Part shown: piece by piece, positions 1-5,308 of the stretch
Numbering within the stretch: position 1 is the stretch's first letter
Layout of the letters: each line of letters starts with the position of its first letter
From: Clostridiales bacterium
GTDB taxonomy: Bacteria > Bacillota > Clostridia > Oscillospirales > QAMX01
Direction: 5' to 3'
Assembly (NCBI GenBank): GCA_012514045.1
Contig: JAAZBA010000371.1
Location: 1 to 6,603, forward strand
Length of the DNA stretch: 6,603 bases
Position numbers and translations under genes: made by a program
Notes under the pieces: model-generated
Told to the model about the DNA's origin: nothing
Databases searched by the model: none
The model's input: only the letters and a program-made list of their open reading frames with translations

Positions 1-609
1 AGAATATTTTTCTACTCCAACGGAGACTTTGAGCGCATCAAATCAAGAGCGCTGGAGCTTATGGTGCTCCTTTCCCGCGCTTCAATAGAGGGAGGCGCCG
101 AGCCGGGAGTTATCTTTTCCATAAGCGACAGCTTTATGGAAAAGGCTGAGGAAGCGGAAAATATCGAGGAGCTCAGCGTACTGCTGTCGGGGATAATAAA
201 CAGATACATAGGATATATTTTCGATTTCCGTGAAATCAAACACACGGACACGGTTTATAAAATCCTGTCATATGTGAAGAACAACTACATGAGGAAAATC
301 ACCCTTGACGACATTGCAAGCAGCGTATACCTTTCAAAATCCTATCTGAGCGGCATTTTTAAGGATGAGATGGGCATAAGCCTCACCTCCTATATCCAGA
401 GGATAAGGATAGAAAAAAGCGTGGAGCTTATGGAAAACACCACACTGTCCTTAAGCGAAATCGCCGATAGCACGGGATTCAGCGACCAGAGCTATTTTTC
501 AAAGGTTTTCAGAGAGATAACCGGTTTTACCCCGAACAAATATAGGCTAAAAACGACAGAAGAAAAACAGGAAACAATACCGCCGGAGGGGCGGAGAACA
601 GGAGAGTAA
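1..609 (+). CDS. PocR/AraC-family transcriptional regulator, C-terminal 202 residues (5' end outside window)
   Basis: The frame is open from the first base, so the gene begins upstream; the ATG at 61 is internal. Counting residues from base 1, the segment at 15-34 (SRALELMVLLSRASIEGGAE) resembles the linker that follows a PocR sensory domain in clostridial PocR-AraC proteins. The C-terminal part is a complete AraC/XylS DNA-binding domain. Its first helix-turn-helix is at about 100-121 (ITLDDIASSVYLSKSYLSGIF) and its second at about 148-182, with GFSDQSYFSKVF and the family signature GFTPNKYR. A short polar tail (TTEEKQETIPPEGRRTGE) follows. The stop is two bases before the corrinoid-protein start, so the genes are almost certainly co-transcribed. 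By family knowledge, such proteins bind a small ligand through the N-terminal domain and activate nearby catabolic genes. Here the inferred ligand is the methylated substrate or a product of its metabolism. The ligand-binding core is not in view. Confidence 0.9.
   Translation, partial: RIFFYSNGDFERIKSRALELMVLLSRASIEGGAEPGVIFSISDSFMEKAEEAENIEELSVLLSGIINRYIGYIFDFREIKHTDTVYKILSYVKNNYMRKITLDDIASSVYLSKSYLSGIFKDEMGISLTSYIQRIRIEKSVELMENTTLSLSEIADSTGFSDQSYFSKVFREITGFTPNKYRLKTTEEKQETIPPEGRRTGE
600..604 (+). promoter_or_regulatory. Ribosome binding site for the corrinoid-protein gene, inside the regulator's 3' end
   Basis: AGGAG lies seven bases before the ATG at 612 and within the last codons of the regulator gene. 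It fixes the start of the corrinoid protein and indicates translational coupling between the two genes. Confidence 0.75.
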
Positions 610-611
610 AT

Positions 612-1247
612 ATGGAAATACTCAAGGAAATCAGCGCCTATCTGCAGCAGGGCAGAGCTCCCAAGGTAAAGGCGCTCGTTCAGGAGGCTATTGACGCGGG
701 CATCGCCGCTAATGTAATCTTAGAGGAGGGGCTTCTCCCCGGCATGAGCATTGTAGGTGATAAGTTCAAGAACAATGAAGTATTCGTTCCCGAAGTTCTG
801 ATTGCAGCGAGAGCCATGAATCAGGGCGTGGCGATCCTCAAGCCCTATCTTGTAGAAGAGGGCGTAAAAGCCAAGGGTACTGCGGTTATCGGCACCGTCA
901 AGGGAGACCTTCACGATATCGGAAAGAACCTTGTGAAGATGATGCTTGAGGGCAAGGGACTCAGTGTTATAGACCTTGGCGTTGACGTATCAGCGGAGCA
1001 ATTTGTCGCGGCTGCAATAGAGAACAATGCCGACCTTATCTGCTGCAGCGCTCTTCTTACAACCACAATGAACGAGATGAAAGCTGTTGTGGAAAAGGCT
1101 ACAGCTGACGGCATAAGAGACAAGGTCACGATTATGGTAGGCGGCGCCCCCATAACCCAACAGTACTGCGACAGCATCGGAGCCGACTACTATGCGCCTG
1201 ATGCCGCTTCCGCCTCCGATATAGCGATCAGGGTCTGCGCGGAGTAA
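612..1247 (+). CDS. Corrinoid (B12-binding) methyl-carrier protein of the MtaC/MtbC/MttC type
   Basis: The 211-residue product matches the usual size of methyltransferase corrinoid proteins (about 210-220). Residues 1-85 form the helical cap domain, including the EEGLLPGMSIVGDKF and VFVPEVLIAARAM stretches typical of the family. Residues 88 to the end are the Rossmann-like cobalamin-binding domain. The signature GTVKGDLHDIGKNLV contains D99, H101 and G104; H101 is the expected lower axial cobalt ligand. Further cobalamin contacts are SALLTTTM (146-153) and VGGAPIT (176-182). It should be cytosolic and shuttle a methyl group on Co(I)/Co(III) between two methyltransferases. The start is supported by AGGAG at 600-604. 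It sits between a PocR/AraC regulator and a URO-D-type methyltransferase, a typical methylotrophic or O-demethylase arrangement. The substrate cannot be deduced from this protein. Confidence 0.95.
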   Translation: MEILKEISAYLQQGRAPKVKALVQEAIDAGIAANVILEEGLLPGMSIVGDKFKNNEVFVPEVLIAARAMNQGVAILKPYLVEEGVKAKGTAVIGTVKGDLHDIGKNLVKMMLEGKGLSVIDLGVDVSAEQFVAAAIENNADLICCSALLTTTMNEMKAVVEKATADGIRDKVTIMVGGAPITQQYCDSIGADYYAPDAASASDIAIRVCAE

Positions 1248-1260
1248 CATATATATAAAG
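1248..1260 (+). promoter_or_regulatory. AT-rich linker with a poor ribosome site before the methyltransferase start
   Basis: The 13-base gap consists of an AT run (CATATATATAAAG) with no AGGAG-like element at proper spacing. A GCGGAG at 1239-1244 in the previous gene is 16 bases from the ATG, which is too far for a normal Shine-Dalgarno. Translation of the methyltransferase may depend on coupling to the corrinoid gene. Confidence 0.4.
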
Positions 1261-2247
1261 ATGAATACAGCACAATGGCTCGAGAAAATAAGGCTCGAAA
1301 AGATATCTATGCCCATTTTGTCATTCCCAAGCGTGGATTTGACGGGAAAAACAGTTAAAGAGCTAATATCCTCAAGCGATGAGCAGGCAAGGGGAATGAA
1401 GGCGATTGCCGACAGATGCAAGGCTGCCGCGGCTGTGTCCATGATGGATTTGTCCGTGGAAGCTGAGGCTTTCGGAGCGGAAATCCGCTATAGCGATAAC
1501 GAAGTGCCCACGGTGTCCGGCAGAGTGGTGCGTGGAAAAGAAAACGCCGAAGCTTTGCGAATCCCCAAGGTGGGAGACGGCAGAACAGGCAGATATATCG
1601 AGGCAATCGGAAAAGCGAAGAAGCTTATTACAGATCGTCCGGTATTTGCCGGAGTGATTGGCCCTTTTTCCCTGGCGGGAAGGCTTATGGATATGACGGA
1701 AATTATGATAGACTGCTTCATGGAGCCGGAGGCGGTGCACACTGTGCTAAGAAAGACCTCGGAGTTTATCGCCGCGTACATAGAAGGCTACAAAGTGGCA
1801 GGCGCTGACGGAGTGATAATCGCGGAGCCCGCAGCGGGCATAATATCCCCGGGAATGAACGAGGAGTTCTCCGTTTCATACCTTAACGACATTGTGTCAA
1901 AAGTAAAAACGGATAATTTCACCGTAATATACCACAATTGCGGAAGAACGATGCAGCTTCTCCCCGGCATACTTAAAATCGGAGCTGACGCTTACCACTT
2001 CGGTGACGCGGCAGACATGAGATATATTTCAGAGCATATCCCTGAAGAGACGGTTTTTATGGGCAACATAAGCCCCTCGAGGGAATTCAAGTGCGGCACT
2101 CCTGAGTCTGTAAAGACGGCGGTACGCTCACTTCTTGATGACATGAAGGGAAAGAGCAATTTTGTCCTCTCTTCCGGCTGCGACATACCCCCGGGCACCT
2201 TATGGGAGAATATAGACGCCTTTTTCGCCGCGGCGGAGGAGGAATAA
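1261..2247 (+). CDS. URO-D-superfamily zinc-dependent corrinoid methyltransferase (MtaA/MtbA-like or O-demethylase MT I-like)
   Basis: The 328-residue protein has the length and fold signatures of the uroporphyrinogen-decarboxylase superfamily branch that transfers methyl groups to or from corrinoid proteins. Visible motifs are VIGPFSLAGRLMDM (132-145), GADGVIIAEPAAG (181-193), VIYHNCG (222-228), ADAYHFGDAADM (242-253), MGNISP (267-272) and SSGCDIPPGT (305-314). H225, C227 and C307 fit the H-x-C-(n)-C zinc site of MtaA/MtbA, which argues for methyl transfer over true uroporphyrinogen decarboxylation. It follows the corrinoid protein by 13 bases. In methanogens, relatives methylate coenzyme M. 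Most bacteria lack CoM, and acetogen O-demethylase MT I enzymes also belong to this superfamily. Here it could therefore demethylate the substrate or pass the methyl onward. The start has only a weak ribosome site; the next in-frame ATG (codon 17) would remove a short helical N-terminus. Confidence 0.88.
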   Translation: MNTAQWLEKIRLEKISMPILSFPSVDLTGKTVKELISSSDEQARGMKAIADRCKAAAAVSMMDLSVEAEAFGAEIRYSDNEVPTVSGRVVRGKENAEALRIPKVGDGRTGRYIEAIGKAKKLITDRPVFAGVIGPFSLAGRLMDMTEIMIDCFMEPEAVHTVLRKTSEFIAAYIEGYKVAGADGVIIAEPAAGIISPGMNEEFSVSYLNDIVSKVKTDNFTVIYHNCGRTMQLLPGILKIGADAYHFGDAADMRYISEHIPEETVFMGNISPSREFKCGTPESVKTAVRSLLDDMKGKSNFVLSSGCDIPPGTLWENIDAFFAAAEEE

Positions 2248-2301
2248 AACAATTCGGATGTGTGTCCGGTTTTTATGTAAAAGAGAATCCTATAAACACG
2301 G

Positions 2302-2331
2302 AAAAAGACATCGGGAAACCGGTGTCTTTTT
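2302..2331 (+). terminator. Strong Rho-independent terminator of the corrinoid-methyltransferase operon
   Basis: A 13-bp stem (2302-2314 with 2319-2331, one T-G wobble) encloses a GAAA tetraloop at 2315-2318. The 3' arm ends in TTTTT and is followed by AATATTTT. The 5' arm begins with AAAAA, so the stem includes the A-U pairs. It lies 54 bases after the methyltransferase stop and before the next promoter, separating the two operons. Confidence 0.93.
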
Positions 2332-2341
2332 AATATTTTCG

Positions 2342-2370
2342 TTGAGTTTGCCGTCTGATTGTGGTACAAT
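2342..2370 (+). promoter_or_regulatory. Sigma-A-type promoter with extended -10 for the DUF5058/M20/serine-hydrolase operon
   Basis: The -35 is TTGAGT (2342-2347), followed by a 17-base spacer and the -10 TACAAT (2365-2370). A TGG immediately before the -10 gives the extended TGn element. Transcription would start near 2377, leaving a short 5' leader of about 25 bases. It stands between the terminator and the first gene of the second operon, the expected position. An inverted repeat ATTGT-GGT-ACAAT (2358-2370) overlaps the -10 and could be an operator, or could be incidental. Confidence 0.82.
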
Positions 2371-2384
2371 ACTCGTAACATAAT

Positions 2385-2392
2385 AAAGGGAG
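2385..2392 (+). promoter_or_regulatory. Ribosome binding site that fixes a GTG start
   Basis: AAAGGGAG lies nine bases before the GTG at 2402. An in-frame TGA at 2393-2395 excludes any earlier start and the next in-frame ATG is codon 41, so GTG is the supported start. Confidence 0.8.
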
Positions 2393-2401
2393 TGAGAACT
2401 T

Positions 2402-3139
2402 GTGACCTTCGATGTAAATCACCCTGTTTTGTTCCTCCTTGCGGGTATCGTCGTGGCGGCGGTGCTTGCCCAATCGGTATACTTCCTGATTAAGGCATGG
2501 AAGCGTGGAAAGGTGCTGGGAATGGACAAGGCAAAGCTTCGCAGAATTTCCGTGACGGCGGGAGTGTTCACCATAGCCCCGGCAATCGCCATTGTAATCG
2601 GCGTTATAACCCTTGCAAAGGATCTGGGCATTCCCCTCCCATGGCTGAGGCTCAGTGTGGTGGGATCTCTGTCCTATGAGACAATAGCTGCCGCTAACGC
2701 AGAAAGCGCAATGGGGCTGACATTCGGACAGGTAAGCGCCCTCATCGCCTCCCAGTACGTCACCATCACCATAGTTATGACGTTAAGCATCCTTGTAGGT
2801 ATATGGCTTGCACCTGTTGTCAGCAAGAGGCTTTTGGGCGGTATGATAAATCTTGAAAAGCGGGACAAGAAATGGGCAGAACTGTTCCAGTCCGCTTTGT
2901 TTATCGGAATGATAGCGGCATTTGTAGGATATGTTTTCTGTGATGTGTCCACTGTGGCGTCCGGGGATCTTTCAGGACTTATCCCAGTGTGTGTAATGCT
3001 TGTTTCCGCCATAGTAATGACTATCTCCGGGCTGCTTGTAAAGAAGCTGAAGTTTAGATGGATATCCGATTACGCTCTGCCGGTAGGCCTTGTCGTCGGC
3101 ATGATAAGCGCTATCCCCATAACAGCATGGCTTTCATAG
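2402..3139 (+). CDS. DUF5058-family polytopic membrane protein, likely transporter subunit
   Basis: The 245-residue protein starts at GTG. About six hydrophobic segments are visible, near residues 8-30, 49-72, 117-140, 160-184, 188-213 and 223-243. A basic loop (KAWKRGKVLGMDKAKLRR) lies after the first and a charged loop (LEKRDKKW) before the fourth; both are likely cytoplasmic. The stretch after segment two, IPLPWLRLSVVGSLSYETIA (77-96), is polar and distinctive. I recognise the protein as resembling the DUF5058 family, which has no established biochemical function that I know of. It is the first gene behind a good promoter. It is followed 13 bases later by a second membrane protein of similar size and then by two hydrolases. 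The arrangement suggests a two-component permease; this is inference. No ATPase or solute-binding gene accompanies it, so a secondary transporter or channel is more likely than an ABC system. Confidence 0.85.
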   Translation: MTFDVNHPVLFLLAGIVVAAVLAQSVYFLIKAWKRGKVLGMDKAKLRRISVTAGVFTIAPAIAIVIGVITLAKDLGIPLPWLRLSVVGSLSYETIAAANAESAMGLTFGQVSALIASQYVTITIVMTLSILVGIWLAPVVSKRLLGGMINLEKRDKKWAELFQSALFIGMIAAFVGYVFCDVSTVASGDLSGLIPVCVMLVSAIVMTISGLLVKKLKFRWISDYALPVGLVVGMISAIPITAWLS

Positions 3140-3145
3140 GAGGTG
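3138..3145 (+). promoter_or_regulatory. Strong Shine-Dalgarno overlapping the upstream stop codon
   Basis: AGGAGGTG begins inside the TAG stop of the DUF5058 gene and ends seven bases before the ATG at 3153. The overlap indicates coupled translation and supports near-stoichiometric production of the two membrane proteins. Confidence 0.85.
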
Positions 3146-3152
3146 TGAGAAG

Positions 3153-3818
3153 ATGAAAAAGAATCTGTCCTATATTGACAGTGTCCACAGATCGGGAAGA
3201 ATATGGAACCTCTGCATGATGGTAATGATGATAGGCTATCCCGTTGCGGTTATGATAATATTCGGTGTACTCCCCGACACAAAGGGAATGCTTCTGGGAC
3301 TTCTGGCTACAGCCCCGATGTACTGGGCTGTAGGTATAATCGAGACCTTTACCTATATCCCAATGCTGGGAGCCGGAGGCTCCTATCTGTCCTTCGTTAC
3401 CGGCAATATATCAAACCTTAAACTCCCATGCGCCCTCAATGCACTTGAGCAGGCAAATGTAAAAGCCAATTCCGAGGAGGGAGAGGTTGTATCCACCATC
3501 GCCATCGCCGTTTCAAGCATTGTAACGACGGTTATAATAATCCTCGGTGTTATCCTCCTTGTGCCGCTCACACCTATACTTGAGGCGCCCGCGCTGGCGC
3601 CCGCCTTCGCCCAGCTTATTCCCGCCCTGTTCGGCGGACTGGGAGTAGTATTCATATCCAGAAACTGGAAAATTGCTATAGCTCCGGTATCTCTTATGCT
3701 TATATTGTTCATATTTGTTCCAGCGCTCAACACAAGTAACGTGGGCATCATGGTGCCTGTAAGCGTGCTATTTACCTTAGGCATATCACGGCTCATGTAT
3801 AAAAAAGGAATATTGTAA
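3153..3818 (+). CDS. Polytopic membrane protein, probable partner of the DUF5058 protein
   Basis: The 221-residue product has about six hydrophobic segments, near residues 17-39, 45-64, 113-138, 147-168, 173-190 and 197-213. Between the second and third is a glycine-rich, mildly hydrophobic stretch at 73-94 (GAGGSYLSF, then TGNISNLKLP) that could be a re-entrant or substrate-contact loop. It is followed by an acidic loop (NSEEGE). The first 16 residues and the last (YKKGIL) are basic, suggesting both ends are cytoplasmic. I do not recognise a named family. The strong ribosome site overlapping the preceding stop, the similar size and the adjacent hydrolases suggest that it forms a hetero-oligomeric transporter with the DUF5058 protein. 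The function is inference; the membrane nature is clear from the sequence. Confidence 0.83.
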   Translation: MKKNLSYIDSVHRSGRIWNLCMMVMMIGYPVAVMIIFGVLPDTKGMLLGLLATAPMYWAVGIIETFTYIPMLGAGGSYLSFVTGNISNLKLPCALNALEQANVKANSEEGEVVSTIAIAVSSIVTTVIIILGVILLVPLTPILEAPALAPAFAQLIPALFGGLGVVFISRNWKIAIAPVSLMLILFIFVPALNTSNVGIMVPVSVLFTLGISRLMYKKGIL

Positions 3819-3835
3819 TATTCAAGACAACCCGG

Positions 3836-3842
3836 AAAGGAG
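3836..3842 (+). promoter_or_regulatory. Ribosome binding site of the M20 peptidase gene
   Basis: AAAGGAG lies seven bases before the ATG at 3850 and supports a start that includes the hydrophobic N-terminal anchor. Confidence 0.75.
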
Positions 3843-3849
3843 TCGCATT

Positions 3850-5286
3850 ATGGCAGCGCTTATGATAATTCTTTTATTAATTGTTCTGTTTATCGCTTTA
3901 ATACTTTACCGTACCCTGCGGTTTCTGCCTAAGGAGAGTGTAAAACCCGACTCCGGAGAAGTCACCTTCGACGCGGAAAAGTCCATTGAGGCGCTGAGAA
4001 AGCTCATACAGTGCAGGACAATATCCTACTACGACAATTCACTGGAGGATGACAGCGAGTTTCTGAAGCTTGAATCTTTCCTGTCGGAGCTGTACCCCAA
4101 CGTCATAAAAACCTGCGAGAGAATAAATCTCCACAAGAGAGCGATTCTATTGCGCTGGAAGGGCAAGTCGAGCGACAAGCCTAGCGTCATGATGGCTCAC
4201 TACGATGTAGTGCCGGTGGAGGAGGATAACTGGCAGAAAGCCCCTTTTGAAGGTATAATCGAGGAAGGAGTGCTTTGGGGCAGAGGAACCCTAGACACAA
4301 AGGTCACCTTCGGCGGTGTTCTTGGAGCGGCGGACACCCTCATAGCCTCTGGCTTTACCCCGGAACAGGATATCTACCTTGCCTTCTCCGGTGGAGAAGA
4401 GGTGAGCGGTGAGAGTGCAATAAAAATAGTTGAATATTTCGATAAGAACAACATAAAGCCTGAAATCGTTGTGGATGAGGGAGGCGCCGTTGTAAAGGAC
4501 GTGTTCCCGGGAGTAAAAGAAAAGTGCGGACTTATCGGCATCGCCGAAAAGGGTATGATGAATGTGAGCTTCTCCATTGAATCCGGGGGCGGCCATGCCT
4601 CCGCGCCGAAGCCCCACACGCCGATCGGCATCCTATCGAAAGCCTGCTGCGACATGGAGAACAACCCCTTCCCTATGCACATAACAAAGCCTGTGAGGGA
4701 GATGTTCGACACATTGGGTCGCCACTCCTCATTTATATACCGTATGATATTCGCTAATATTGACATTTTTAAGTTTGTCCTTGACATGCTGTGCAAAAAG
4801 ATCGGTGGCGAACTCAACGCCCTTCTGCGCACCACCGTTGCCTTTACCCAGGCAAAGGGGAGCAAGGCTCCCAACGTAATCCCCCCGACAGCAGTCTTTA
4901 CCGCAAACTTGAGACTCAACCCCATGGACACCGTTGAAAGCGCGGAAAAAAGGATAAAGGACACAATAAAAAACGAAAACGTCAACGTAACCGTTATGGA
5001 CGGTGTAAACCCCAGCCCTATATCAGAGACAGGATGCGATGCATGGAACAAGGTGGCGTCGGCTGTGGCAGGCACGTGGGAGGGCTGCATAGTTTCCCCA
5101 TATCTGATGGTTCAGTGTTCCGACAGCCGCCACTACGGCAGAATATCAAACCATGTCTACCGCTTCTCCGCCATGGAGTTGACAAGCGAAGAAAGAGCCT
5201 CGATCCATGGAAACAACGAGAGAATCAAAACGGAGAATATCGGAAAAGCTGTGGAATTCTACATAAGGCTGCTCAGACAGTGCTAA
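3850..5286 (+). CDS. Membrane-anchored M20-family metallopeptidase/amidohydrolase (carboxypeptidase S/PM20D1-like)
   Basis: The 478-residue protein has a single hydrophobic N-terminal segment (about 3-20) and then a full M20 catalytic fold. Expected di-zinc ligands are all visible: H117 and the D119 beside it (MMAHYDVVPV), bridging D149 (WGRGTLDTK), E183 catalytic base with E184 ligand (SGGEEVSG), D209 (VVDEGG) and H453 (SIHGNNE). The lid/dimerisation domain (about 230-370) begins near GGGHASAPKPHTPIG, where H249 is the conserved lid histidine. The substrate motif usually read as G-G-T-D-x-R is VQCSDSRHYG here. Length and motifs resemble the carboxypeptidase S/PM20D1 subgroup, which hydrolyses peptides or N-acyl amino acids. 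Basic residues follow the anchor (R21, R24, K28) and none precede it. The positive-inside rule thus favours a cytoplasmic catalytic domain. It lies between the membrane pair and a serine hydrolase. Substrate unknown. Confidence 0.92.
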   Translation: MAALMIILLLIVLFIALILYRTLRFLPKESVKPDSGEVTFDAEKSIEALRKLIQCRTISYYDNSLEDDSEFLKLESFLSELYPNVIKTCERINLHKRAILLRWKGKSSDKPSVMMAHYDVVPVEEDNWQKAPFEGIIEEGVLWGRGTLDTKVTFGGVLGAADTLIASGFTPEQDIYLAFSGGEEVSGESAIKIVEYFDKNNIKPEIVVDEGGAVVKDVFPGVKEKCGLIGIAEKGMMNVSFSIESGGGHASAPKPHTPIGILSKACCDMENNPFPMHITKPVREMFDTLGRHSSFIYRMIFANIDIFKFVLDMLCKKIGGELNALLRTTVAFTQAKGSKAPNVIPPTAVFTANLRLNPMDTVESAEKRIKDTIKNENVNVTVMDGVNPSPISETGCDAWNKVASAVAGTWEGCIVSPYLMVQCSDSRHYGRISNHVYRFSAMELTSEERASIHGNNERIKTENIGKAVEFYIRLLRQC

Positions 5287-5294
5287 AAACTGAT

Positions 5295-5300
5295 AAGGAG
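5295..5300 (+). promoter_or_regulatory. Ribosome binding site of the serine-hydrolase gene
   Basis: AAGGAG lies eight bases before the ATG at 5309 and just after the M20 stop. It fixes the start and shows the gene continues the same operon. Confidence 0.78.
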
Positions 5301-5308
5301 AAAAGCAC

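Noticed and set aside
61..609. Starting the AraC-type regulator at ATG 61
   Set aside because: The frame is open back to base 1 with sequence continuous with the PocR-AraC linker, and no ribosome site precedes 61, so the gene is truncated by the window edge.
1261..2247. Annotation as HemE uroporphyrinogen decarboxylase
   Set aside because: The H-x-C-(n)-C zinc motif and adjacency to a corrinoid carrier indicate a methyltransferase of the same superfamily.
2258..2383. A 41-codon plus-strand reading frame starting at ATG 2258 in the intergenic region
   Set aside because: It spans the terminator and the promoter of the next operon, its only SD-like stretch (GGAGGAGG) is about 15 bases away, and the peptide has no recognisable pattern.
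4374..5090. Long minus-strand frame of 238 codons inside the M20 gene
   Set aside because: It is antisense to a gene with complete catalytic motifs, has no ribosome site, and its peptide shows no domain pattern; it is a codon-bias shadow.
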